A DNA stretch of 64,000 nt from Flavobacterium frigoritolerans. Its GTDB lineage: Bacteria; Bacteroidota; Bacteroidia; Flavobacteriales; Flavobacteriaceae. Numbering within the stretch: position 1 is the stretch's first letter; every line of letters starts with the position of its first letter. The stretch spans positions 62,001 to 126,000 of the forward strand of contig NZ_JAOZEV010000008.1 in NCBI RefSeq assembly GCF_025847275.1, given 5' to 3'. A program made the translations under genes and the position numbers. The notes under the pieces were generated by a model. The model saw only the letters and a program-made list of their open reading frames with translations. It was not told the origin of the DNA and did no database searches. Below are positions 9,473 to 16,514 of this stretch, piece by piece.

Positions 9473-9772
9473 TTTTTTTAAGTTACAAAGTTCCGATAGC
9501 TATCGGAACTAAGGCTCAGAGTTTTTTGCTCTTTGGGTCTTTTGTTTTTTATTGTTTTTTATTGTTTGCCACGTAGGTGTTAATTTTCTTTGGCTTGTTT
9601 TAATCTCGCTAAGTCGCAGAGTCGCTAAGTTTTTATTTTTGCCACAGATTAATAAGATTAAAAGGATTTTAAAAATCTGCGTGAAACAATTCTTTGCGCA
9701 CTTCGCGTAATCGGGACTGCGCCCTTTGCGGTTAAAACCTTTGAACCTTTGCCTCTTTGAACCTCTGTACCT
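9473..9772. repeat. Repeat-rich gap with 22-bp palindrome
   Basis: There is no gene in this stretch. AGTTCCGATAGCTATCGGAACT (9489-9510) is a perfect palindrome whose core CCGATAGCTATCGG recurs in the 21.35-kb palindrome. The remainder contains direct-repeat-like words (TCGCTAAGTCGCAGAGTCGCTAAG; CTTTGCGCACTTCGCG; repeated TTTGAACCTTTG/CTCTTTGAACCTC) of the kind scattered through flavobacterial intergenic DNA. Confidence 0.65.
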
Positions 9773-10672
9773 TTAGAAATCCCCATAATACACTTGGAAG
9801 CACGGTAATTTCAAATCTTTTCGCCATGTATCTACTACTTGGTTTCTATCATCGAGAACAAACTCTACAAAGTATTTATCTTTGATGAAATCTGTATAAA
9901 TTTCAGTTTTCACGATAGAATCTTTTCGGTTATCGCTACTTTTTCTCATGATTAAGTCATCGAATTCAATTGCGTGTTTTTCAAGGAAACGCAACGTCGG
10001 TTCTTTGTATTTATCTTCTCTTCCAGAAACCAACAATATTTTATAATCCAATTTCTTGTAGTTTCTCAACACATTTGCTACTGGTTCATTTAATTCATCC
10101 TGATCGCATTTACTTGCATCAAAAGGATTTCTCCCATTCATCAATGCCAATGTTCCGTCTAGATCACAGATAATTGCTTTTGGCAATTCTGGATTTTGGA
10201 TTGCGTATTCTAAGTTTTTATTCACTTTCCTTATTGATTTAAAATCAAACTTTTCTTTTGTTTTTTGCAATTGATGGTACATATTTTCAATCACTTTTTT
10301 TGGTACTTTTCGATCTCTTTTTCCGTTTCGAATCAAAAGTTCTGCTAACGGTAAATCAAACACTTTGAATTCAATATTAGCCATTTCAGAGAAATCGTTT
10401 ATAGGCTGTTTGATGTATTCTAACTTTACATTACAAGTATCCAGAATAACATTCCATCCATTTGAAAGCAAGGTTTTTATTTGCCCGTTAACAATTTTAG
10501 AAATCATACTTTCATATGCCGGATCCATAGCTTCCTGAAATTGCGAAAACCTGATTTCATCACGGCTTATTCTCATCGTTTTAGGTTCTGTTCGCACTTT
10601 CCACTCGGCGAAAGTACTTTTCCCAGATGCTGGACAACCCGTAAGTATCGTTAATGTTGGTATCTTTTTCAT
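9773..10672 (-). CDS. pnkp: T4-type polynucleotide kinase 3'-phosphatase
   Basis: Both T4 Pnkp domains are present in the T4 order. The N-terminal P-loop kinase has GCPASGKST (12-20), SRDEIR (catalytic Asp38) and an Arg-rich lid (RNGKRDRKVP, 115-124). The C-terminal HAD phosphatase has nucleophile DLDGT (170-174), SGRE, a conserved DDRNQVV and a terminal QVYYGDF that mirrors T4's QVASGDF. It would phosphorylate 5'-OH ends and remove 3' or 2',3'-cyclic phosphates, preparing broken RNA for ligation. It starts 4 nt after the ligase stop, within the hen1-ligase-pnkp operon. The phosphatase is HAD type, unlike the metallophosphoesterase of the classic one-chain bacterial Pnkp. Confidence 0.95.
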   Translation of the reverse strand: MKKIPTLTILTGCPASGKSTFAEWKVRTEPKTMRISRDEIRFSQFQEAMDPAYESMISKIVNGQIKTLLSNGWNVILDTCNVKLEYIKQPINDFSEMANIEFKVFDLPLAELLIRNGKRDRKVPKKVIENMYHQLQKTKEKFDFKSIRKVNKNLEYAIQNPELPKAIICDLDGTLALMNGRNPFDASKCDQDELNEPVANVLRNYKKLDYKILLVSGREDKYKEPTLRFLEKHAIEFDDLIMRKSSDNRKDSIVKTEIYTDFIKDKYFVEFVLDDRNQVVDTWRKDLKLPCFQVYYGDF

Positions 10673-10676
10673 TTTG

Positions 10677-11861
10677 TTATAATCTTGGATCTAATGTTTT
10701 TTCTATTTCTTCGTTATTGATTCGCTTTAAGAGCAACAAACGCATCAAGTAATTTTCTTCTTCTAAATCTTTATACGGAATCTGAAGCATTTTCTGATTG
10801 ATTTCCCAACCATTTATCGATTGTTCTAATTTCTTCTTTACATTCCTTTTCTCTAAATAATGATCAAAATCCTGATGAAAGTTCACTCCATAAATCATCG
10901 TTAGGTAATTGTTATTTCTAACTTTAAAACACGGTGGCAAATTTTTAATGTAATTCTGAACTGGTTTAATCATTATGCCTTCTTCATTCTCATTAGTTAG
11001 TTTTTCAAAAAACGAATACATTTCCTTTAGCTTTTCTTCTTTGTTAGCACTGGTAATTTCTAAATGCAAAAAAGTGTCATCGTTGACCAATTCATAAGTC
11101 AAATTAGAATTTGGTATTACTTCAGCTCCACCAATATTAACCACTTTTAAAATCGTAAACGGTTTAAAATGCAATTCGGCTTCATTCCCAAATGTATTGA
11201 TCTGATTCTGAAATACCTTTAATGATTCATCCTGTTTGGCAACATTCGGTATTTTTACAATTCCCAAAGCTTCGTACTGACGAACAATATGTGATTTGTG
11301 TTTACTGCCAAATTCCTTTTTAGTTAATTGTTTTTTATCTGAAATGTATGTTGTAAACAATTCAGATTCTCTCACACTTTCTAATTTTTCAAGTAGTCCT
11401 GAAGATTGCAAATACACATTATGTGTCTTTAAGGCATCGTAATATCCTATAAATTCTTTTTCGATTAATCCTGCTCCTAAAATCTTCCAAGGCAATAATT
11501 CTGAAGCTATTAAAATAGTTTCGAAATCAGGAAAAGTAATGATCATTTTAGCATGCAAATCCTTCAAACTGCTAATTGCTTTTTTTACATCAATATGATC
11601 CATTTTAAAACCATTTCTGGAAACGAAATAGCTTTCATCAAGATTTCTTTTCAAGTAAATGGTGCAATACGAACCCATGTATTTTTTTTGAACTACAAAT
11701 TCGGTTACGCCTTTTCCTAAATAATAATTTACCGCTTCCTCGATACTTTCTATTTCATTTTTTGTCCTGCTTTTTGGTGCTGGCGAAATGGTTGGCGAAA
11801 AATCATTTATCTTATTTTTACAAAACCACTCTATTCTGTTTCTTACTCTATAATCTAACAT
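10677..11861 (-). CDS. RNA ligase resembling the Pnkp ligase domain
   Basis: A nucleotidyltransferase of the covalent ligase superfamily. Motif I is QKKYMGS with Lys60 as the likely AMP acceptor; FVSRNG follows (79-84), then EGIMIKP (motif IV) and FKVRNNNYLTMIYG (motif V). The last motif closely resembles the ligase domain of bacterial three-domain Pnkp (KVRGREYL-type), including the helical C-terminal module. Here it is a free-standing protein, with the kinase and phosphatase on the next gene. It lies 3 nt after hen1 and 4 nt before pnkp, so the three are almost certainly translated from one mRNA. In the known system this domain needs Hen1 for full activity, which fits the operon order. The motif I Lys assignment is mine by inspection. 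Confidence 0.88.
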   Translation of the reverse strand: MLDYRVRNRIEWFCKNKINDFSPTISPAPKSRTKNEIESIEEAVNYYLGKGVTEFVVQKKYMGSYCTIYLKRNLDESYFVSRNGFKMDHIDVKKAISSLKDLHAKMIITFPDFETILIASELLPWKILGAGLIEKEFIGYYDALKTHNVYLQSSGLLEKLESVRESELFTTYISDKKQLTKKEFGSKHKSHIVRQYEALGIVKIPNVAKQDESLKVFQNQINTFGNEAELHFKPFTILKVVNIGGAEVIPNSNLTYELVNDDTFLHLEITSANKEEKLKEMYSFFEKLTNENEEGIMIKPVQNYIKNLPPCFKVRNNNYLTMIYGVNFHQDFDHYLEKRNVKKKLEQSINGWEINQKMLQIPYKDLEEENYLMRLLLLKRINNEEIEKTLDPRL

Positions 11862-11864
11862 CTT

Positions 11865-13142
11865 TTACTTTTTTTGAATGATTACTGCACTTGTTGGGTA
11901 AACTCCATTTACACAATCTCCTACTCCATAATAGGTTTTAGGGTTTGGAAAAATCTCGTCAATCAAATCCACAAATTCTGAATTTGATAACTCAAAATCG
12001 TGATCGTCGTGCCTAAATTCCTCTGTCAGTTCATAATTCACATTAAAATCTTTGTCTGGTGTTGTTACAAATAATTGGGTAAACTGCGTATTATCACGTA
12101 TCCAAATTAATAATGCTTTTGCCTCTTCTAATGAATTATGCTCAATCACCTCACTTAAAATAATCTGATTTTCAAATCCTTTAATTTCTTCTAAACTTTC
12201 AACCCAATGCAAATTATCTGCATTCTCTATCCCAACTATTTTATCTGCAATAGGTTTAAAATCTACTTCGTCGTACGCATGATATTCCTGTATAAATCCT
12301 TTTTTTAGCAACATTTTAAAATACTGCATTTCGCCACAACCAAAATCTAAAACAGGTTCATCAAAATTGATTTTATTACAAATGAATTCTTTTCTGGATT
12401 GATGTGTATCTGTAAAAACAAATTGAACCTTGTTATCAAAATACGCTTCTAACTGTGGTTTGAATTTTTCGAACTGAACTGGAGAACGCATAATTCTTTT
12501 TATAAAAAGATAAAATACAAAATACGGAACACCCGAAATATTGGTTAACATCGTGATGTGCTTTTGAATAAAAAAGTCATCGATATAGGTATAAACTGCA
12601 TATTTGTTGGTGAAATGCGAAAACAAAGCTACAAGCGAAAATTTCTGTAAGGCTTCCCTAACCGTTGAACCTTCTATCTTTAATTCGAAATTACTTCCAA
12701 TTTTATGCTGCAATGAAATTCCATCGATGTATTTTGATAAAAGATAGTTTCCGTTTTTATACCAGCCCGAATCGATAAAAAAAGTAGCTACTTCTATCGT
12801 ACATTTTTCAGTATCAACCTCATCGTAGTTTTTTTCTAACCAAGAAATTACTGTTTCACTCAAATTTGCATTTTCTTTGTACAAATGATTAAAAAATTCG
12901 GTTGCCATATTTAAAGCCAATAGCGGACTACAGTAACTCTGAAAATCGGTTTGATTTCCTTCTTCTGGCAAATAACTATGTTTGCCATCCATAAAAACAC
13001 AATGATATTCTGTAGCTGAAATAACATTTCCTATAATAACTCCGTTTTTTAATTCTTTCAAATAAAGACCTTGATCCGTATTTGGATTTTTATAAAGGAT
13101 ATCTAAAAAGTATGTATTGTCTGATTTAAGTTTTATAATCAT
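11865..13142 (-). CDS. hen1: Hen1 RNA 3'-end 2'-O-methyltransferase
   Basis: The C-terminal half is a SAM methyltransferase with VLDFGCGE (264-271) and the Hen1-specific metal site: EVIEH (Glu331, Glu334, His335) and FRHDDHDFE with His381 or His378 as the fourth ligand, plus VTTPDKDFN. The N-terminal half (1-230) corresponds to the bacterial Hen1 N-terminal domain that contacts the ligase; SYCSPLLALNM is recognisable. Bacterial Hen1 methylates the 2'-OH of the 3' end before ligation, so the repaired RNA resists a second cut by the same toxin. It is the first gene of the hen1-ligase-pnkp operon, with an operator and a TATATTTG box just upstream. Confidence 0.93.
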   Translation of the reverse strand: MIIKLKSDNTYFLDILYKNPNTDQGLYLKELKNGVIIGNVISATEYHCVFMDGKHSYLPEEGNQTDFQSYCSPLLALNMATEFFNHLYKENANLSETVISWLEKNYDEVDTEKCTIEVATFFIDSGWYKNGNYLLSKYIDGISLQHKIGSNFELKIEGSTVREALQKFSLVALFSHFTNKYAVYTYIDDFFIQKHITMLTNISGVPYFVFYLFIKRIMRSPVQFEKFKPQLEAYFDNKVQFVFTDTHQSRKEFICNKINFDEPVLDFGCGEMQYFKMLLKKGFIQEYHAYDEVDFKPIADKIVGIENADNLHWVESLEEIKGFENQIILSEVIEHNSLEEAKALLIWIRDNTQFTQLFVTTPDKDFNVNYELTEEFRHDDHDFELSNSEFVDLIDEIFPNPKTYYGVGDCVNGVYPTSAVIIQKK

Positions 13143-13161
13143 TGTGTTTATTTTTGTTTGA

Positions 13162-13169
13162 CAAATATA
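13162..13169 (-). promoter_or_regulatory. -7 box of the hen1 operon
   Basis: On the minus strand this reads TATATTTG, a perfect TAnnTTTG. It lies 20 nt from the hen1 ATG and exactly 10 nt downstream of operator copy 1. Confidence 0.7.
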
Positions 13170-13179
13170 GCTTTGCCAC

Positions 13180-13198
13180 TACGCAATTATTTTGCGCA
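13180..13198 (-). promoter_or_regulatory. Operator copy 1 (TACGCA-N7-TGCGCA), hen1 operon
   Basis: This is a 6-7-6 inverted repeat; extended arms ACTACGCA and TGCGCAGT have one mismatch. It occupies the place of the -33 element, 10 nt from the TATATTTG box. The same repeat occurs at 14265, 14566 and 21159 with near-identical geometry. Confidence 0.8.
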
Positions 13199-13212
13199 GT
13201 TAAATTAATTTT

Positions 13213-14229
13213 CTATTCTTCTTCTCTATTAAATGGTTTTTCGAACGCTGGTCGAATCATTCTCCAAATTATTTCGGAATAATCTCTGTTTTTAAGCATT
13301 GCAAATAATACTCCCTGATGTTTGCATGTCTGGAAATACAGGGCTGTTTCTTTGACTGTTTCGAATACCTTAAAATCTTTTTTACATTGATTTTCGATTA
13401 CCGCATATTGATTTTCTAAATCACTTTTTGTTTCTTTCACCCAATTAAAAAATTCATCAGGAACACGTTCCAGAACTTCTTCTATCGGTTGGTTTGTTTT
13501 TAAATATTCCCAAATGTTCAAATTAGAAACCTGAGTAATGATTCGGTGCAAACGAAGATATTCTTCAAATTTGATTTTTACTCTAAAATTATCCGAAAAT
13601 TTAATAACAAACCCTTCTTTATTATCTTTATTCATTGCTGCTAATGAACCAATATCTTTAATTCCGTCATATTTTTCGACAATAGGAAATCCAATAGCTT
13701 CTAGCGGGAATTCTTCTCCCGATTGTGTATCGATAATTGCCAGTAAAACCAATTCTTCTGCTACACCATAATCTAAAACAATTCGGTTTTGAGGATAAAT
13801 AATCTCAAATAAATAGGTTTTGTTTTTATCCAATAATGTCCATGAGTTTTTATATTTTCCATGTAACATTTCGTTTGCTTTATCTGACTGATCACTTGCA
13901 AATGAACCCCTACTTGCTATAAATGGTACCTCATCTATCCAGTATAAAATCCCCAGCGAACCATCGGCTTTATCATACACTTCAAAAGTTGTATTAGGAA
14001 TTGTTTGGCTTTCCATTTCGCCTAAATTAAAAAACTTAGGAAATGGTCTCGCTATCACATTAAAACTTTCATCAAGAATTAATCCTCTACAATTTAATGT
14101 AACTTCATTCCATATTCTTTCGAATTGCGCACTTTGCGTATAATTATAAATATATAAATCATAATTAGGGTGTTTGTTTACTCTAATATAATTTTTGGAT
14201 ATCATCTCTTTTAATAGTACTGTATTCAT
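13213..14229 (-). CDS. T4 Rnl1-type RNA ligase
   Basis: All five nucleotidyltransferase motifs of the T4 RNA ligase 1 family are present: motif I DKADGS (Lys87 as AMP acceptor; T4 has KEDGS), SRGSF, motif III YLFEIIYPQN, motif IV EGFVIKF and motif V VKIKFEEYLRLH. The N-terminal LNCRGLILD is also typical. The C-terminal 110 residues are helical, as in Rnl1. T4 Rnl1 reseals tRNA cut in the anticodon loop by a host nuclease, so this enzyme is a good candidate for tRNA repair. It has its own operator (14265-14283) and is separated by 70 nt from hen1, so it is probably a second transcript of the same regulon. Two distinct RNA ligases in one locus suggests different substrates. Confidence 0.95.
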   Translation of the reverse strand: MNTVLLKEMISKNYIRVNKHPNYDLYIYNYTQSAQFERIWNEVTLNCRGLILDESFNVIARPFPKFFNLGEMESQTIPNTTFEVYDKADGSLGILYWIDEVPFIASRGSFASDQSDKANEMLHGKYKNSWTLLDKNKTYLFEIIYPQNRIVLDYGVAEELVLLAIIDTQSGEEFPLEAIGFPIVEKYDGIKDIGSLAAMNKDNKEGFVIKFSDNFRVKIKFEEYLRLHRIITQVSNLNIWEYLKTNQPIEEVLERVPDEFFNWVKETKSDLENQYAVIENQCKKDFKVFETVKETALYFQTCKHQGVLFAMLKNRDYSEIIWRMIRPAFEKPFNREEE

Positions 14230-14246
14230 TTCTTCTTTTCTTTAAA

Positions 14247-14254
14247 CAAAGATT
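14247..14254 (-). promoter_or_regulatory. Likely -7 box of the Rnl1-type ligase gene
   Basis: On the minus strand this reads AATCTTTG, one base off TAnnTTTG. It is 10 nt downstream of operator copy 2 and 17 nt from the start codon. Confidence 0.5.
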
Positions 14255-14264
14255 CAAAAACTAC

Positions 14265-14283
14265 TACGCATTCATTTTGTGCA
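14265..14283 (-). promoter_or_regulatory. Operator copy 2 (TACGCA-N7-TGTGCA), Rnl1 gene
   Basis: A slightly degenerate copy of the shared repeat: arms TACGCA and TGTGCA with a 7-nt spacer, and AGT retained after the right arm. It lies between the tRNA-like RNA and the ligase gene, 10 nt from the presumed -7 box. Confidence 0.72.
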
Positions 14284-14341
14284 GTGAAAAAGAATCCTAT
14301 TTTAAGTAATCTAAATTACTCGTAAACATTTATTTATTTTG

Positions 14342-14532
14342 TGACCCTGATGAGATTCGAACTCATATTCCCTTTCGGGCATTGCGGCTCTAAATACGCT
14401 TCCCTACTTTCCCTAACGATTTCGGTGCTTCTGTAAATTCTACCCATTAGTCCGCGCAGGTCTAACCGGAATATCCGCAAACTCTACAGCCAGTAATTTT
14501 TCTGTAGGCTTTTCCTTTTAAGCTACAAGGCC
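14342..14532 (-). ncRNA. tRNA-like structured RNA with expanded core
   Basis: On the minus strand the ends form a 7-bp acceptor stem, GGCCTTG (14532-14526) with CAGGGTC (14349-14343), counting two G-U pairs. A tRNA-style TA linker follows, then a 4-bp D-arm (GCTT/AAGC, GG in an 8-nt loop). A stem CTACAG/CTGTAG with a 12-nt loop stands where the anticodon arm should be. The T-arm is canonical: ATGAG-TTCGAAT-CTCAT (14366-14350), abutting the acceptor stem. About 115 nt are inserted before the T-arm, closed by TTGCGG (14480-14475) with CCGCAA (14387-14382) and containing TTAG...CTAA and CCC-GAAA-GGG hairpins. CCA is not encoded. It is not a functional decoding tRNA by inspection. It resembles in concept bacterial Y RNAs, which mimic tRNA, but no Ro60 gene is in view. 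Expression and function are inferred. Confidence 0.78.
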
Positions 14533-14548
14533 TTTTGTTTTGATGATA

Positions 14549-14556
14549 CAAAGGTT
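14549..14556 (-). promoter_or_regulatory. Likely -7 box of the tRNA-like RNA
   Basis: On the minus strand this reads AACCTTTG, one base off TAnnTTTG. It is 9 nt downstream of operator copy 3 and would start transcription within a few nt of the acceptor stem at 14532. Confidence 0.5.
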
Positions 14557-14565
14557 TACAATTAG

Positions 14566-14584
14566 TACGCAATTATTCTGCGCA
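14566..14584. promoter_or_regulatory. Operator copy 3 (TACGCA-N7-TGCGCA), tRNA-like RNA / HD gene
   Basis: Identical in both arms to copy 1, with AGT on the right flank. It stands between the leftward tRNA-like RNA and the rightward HD gene (ATG 37 nt away), so it could control both. Confidence 0.8.
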
Positions 14585-14620
14585 GTAAAAAAGGAATGTT
14601 TTTTTAAGTAAATTAGCGCT

Positions 14621-15235
14621 ATGGATCTAAAAGAAAAATATACCGAACTGCTCGCAAACATTGGCTTTGACGAAAAAGAGATTCAGCATAATTGGTTGGA
14701 ACTCGAAACTGCTTATTCCAAAAAATCCAGATACTATCATAACCTGACTCATATTAGTGATATGATTGATTGTTATGAAACATACTTGGAGAAACTGCAA
14801 TTTCCTAATGAAATCTTATACGCCATCTTTTATCATGACTACATATACAATAGCCGTAAAAAAGACAATGAATTAAAAAGTGCTGAATATGCATTATCGA
14901 TTTTACCTAAAAATATCTCATTTGATAATCAATTGGTTTTTGATGCTATTTGTGCAACACAGCAACATCAACACAATGTAATTGAGGATATTAATTGGTT
15001 AATTGATTTTGATTTGAAGATTCTTGCCCGAGATTGGGATGAATATCAGATTTACTTTGAACAAATCAGAAAAGAGTATCGCATTTATCCTGATTTTCTC
15101 TATAAACCGGGACGCGCTAAAGCGTTGAAACATTTTCTGGAAAATGAATCTATTTTTCAGACGAAGGAATTCAGAAATTTATATGAGGAGAAAGCAAGAA
15201 TGAATATTGAAAAAGAAATTTCATTATTAATGTAG
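14621..15235 (+). CDS. HD-superfamily metal-dependent phosphohydrolase
   Basis: This 204-residue protein fits the predicted HD phosphohydrolase group COG4339. YHNLTHI (about 39-45) supplies the first His, FYHDYIYN (about 70-77) the HD pair and DFDLKIL the distal Asp; a helical tail follows. Substrates of this group are not established, though HD enzymes commonly cleave phosphate esters of nucleotides or RNA ends. Its start is 37 nt from operator copy 3, divergent from the tRNA-like RNA, which places it in the RNA-repair regulon. A role in processing cyclic phosphates or nucleotide signals is plausible but not shown. A dispersed repeat overlaps its stop codon. Confidence 0.85.
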   Translation: MDLKEKYTELLANIGFDEKEIQHNWLELETAYSKKSRYYHNLTHISDMIDCYETYLEKLQFPNEILYAIFYHDYIYNSRKKDNELKSAEYALSILPKNISFDNQLVFDAICATQQHQHNVIEDINWLIDFDLKILARDWDEYQIYFEQIRKEYRIYPDFLYKPGRAKALKHFLENESIFQTKEFRNLYEEKARMNIEKEISLLM

Positions 15236-15291
15236 AGACGCACTGCAGTGCGTATCCACAATATGTTAGACGCTCTGCTGTGCGCCTCTAC
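15232..15291. repeat. Inverted-repeat element GTAGAGACGCAC...GTGCGCCTCTAC
   Basis: Outer arms GTAGAGACGCAC (15232-15243) and GTGCGCCTCTAC (15280-15291) are inverted with one mismatch. An inner perfect palindrome ACGCACTGCAGTGCGT lies at 15238-15253. The element overlaps the HD stop codon, suggesting insertion at the gene end. Confidence 0.7.
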
Positions 15292-15360
15292 GGAAAATTA
15301 GAAACGAAAACAAATCATTTATAACAATATAAAACGATAGTTTATTCCATTATCGGTTTT

Positions 15361-15460
15361 GCGTGAGGGATGGAAGCGGCATCCTTTTTTGGGCTTTTCG
15401 CCCAAAAAAGATACAGCGTACAGCCCGACCCGCTTTTTCGGCGGGACACGCCCTTATTAG
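15361..15460. repeat. Dispersed REP-like element, copy A
   Basis: A GC-rich island holding two hairpins: TTTTTTGGGC-TTTTC-GCCCAAAAAA and CCCG-CTTTTTC-GGCGGG. The word GATACAGCGTACAGC (15410-15424) is shared exactly with the degenerate copy at 21265-21279. Composition differs sharply from the AT-rich surroundings. Confidence 0.75.
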
Positions 15461-15494
15461 GATAAAAACTGTAATTCTATAAATAACTTCCTGT

Positions 15495-16499
15495 CTATCT
15501 TCCTGTGTAATTAGGACATCCGAAACATTTTACACTCAGGTTAAACTGGTACGTTAATAAAACTTCAAAAACGCCTCCTGTTCTCCCCATATTCGTCGTA
15601 TTCAAATCATAGGAAAGCCCTAATTTTAAATTCTCATACTGCAAGCCTGTAAAAAGATTTACGGAGGTTAGTAACTCCCTGCTTATACCATTTTTTGAAG
15701 GATTTGTAACTGCTGTTGCACCAAAATATATTTTCTCGAACTGTATAGATGTTCCTAAATCAAATCGATTATAATATCCTTGTTGCATATAATTTGAGGT
15801 TATAAGCATTTTAGTTTCATACGGAAGAAACAACACATCGATATAATCGGCTAAAAGAAATTCGTAACCTGAACTCAAAGAAAAGAATGTATCTAAAGGC
15901 ACGTTTCCGTCTCCTGCAAAGGAAATATTAGGTCTATTAAGGTGTTTCATCGATAAACCTATCCAAAGACTTTCGGTGTTAAAAACCATACCTGCTGATA
16001 CATCAAAGAAATTGACTTTATCGTTTTTTAGCATCGGATCTACCGAACTTGAATTTATAACACCTGTTCGAATATTAATTTGATCCTCGAGCAGTAAATT
16101 TTGAAAGGCAAATGATTTTAATCCAAAACCTGCTTCGATAGCTGGTCTAAAATACCATGTATCGTTTAGCTTTACTCGGTAGGCATAATTAGCATTAATT
16201 TGCGTGTAATTATATTTGGTCAGGTTTTCTCTTTGATTTAAAACACTTATTCCATAACCGCTATTCATTTTTTCGTTCCAAGTATTTACAAATGCATAAT
16301 CGGTATCTATTTTTAAATCTAAATCTGGCCATTGCTCACGATGTACTATCCCTGCATAGGTAGTTTCCATAAACCCAGAAAAACCTGGATTAAGTGTTTC
16401 GGGAACTAAAAAATATTGGGTGAAAATTGGGTCTTGCGCTCTTGTTTCTGAATAAAAGCAACATGCAATTAGTATTGTTATATATAGTTTTAATCTCAT
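15495..16499 (-). CDS. PorP/SprF-family T9SS outer-membrane protein
   Basis: A signal peptide (RLKLYITILIACCFYSETRAQ) is followed by DPIFTQYFLVPETLNPGFSG, the family's signature start, then alternating beta strands of a 14-stranded barrel to residue 334. SprF/PorP proteins of type IX secretion help deliver or anchor a specific type B C-terminal-domain cargo encoded next door. Here that cargo is the 1463-residue PKD protein, whose stop lies 16 nt upstream of this start, so the two form an operon. The length matches the family norm of about 300-340 residues. Confidence 0.93.
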   Translation of the reverse strand: MRLKLYITILIACCFYSETRAQDPIFTQYFLVPETLNPGFSGFMETTYAGIVHREQWPDLDLKIDTDYAFVNTWNEKMNSGYGISVLNQRENLTKYNYTQINANYAYRVKLNDTWYFRPAIEAGFGLKSFAFQNLLLEDQINIRTGVINSSSVDPMLKNDKVNFFDVSAGMVFNTESLWIGLSMKHLNRPNISFAGDGNVPLDTFFSLSSGYEFLLADYIDVLFLPYETKMLITSNYMQQGYYNRFDLGTSIQFEKIYFGATAVTNPSKNGISRELLTSVNLFTGLQYENLKLGLSYDLNTTNMGRTGGVFEVLLTYQFNLSVKCFGCPNYTGR

Positions 16500-16514
16500 T
16501 GTAATCTGTTGCTA

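Noticed and set aside
14342..14532. Ordinary tRNA gene or tmRNA
   Set aside because: No 7-nt anticodon loop can be formed after the D-arm, and about 115 nt separate the central stem from the T-arm. The tmRNA 5' and 3' consensus and a tag reading frame are absent.
14342..14532. Group I intron in a tRNA gene
   Set aside because: I could not find the conserved P3/P7 core segments, and the insert is shorter than typical tRNA group I introns. A covariance search would settle it.
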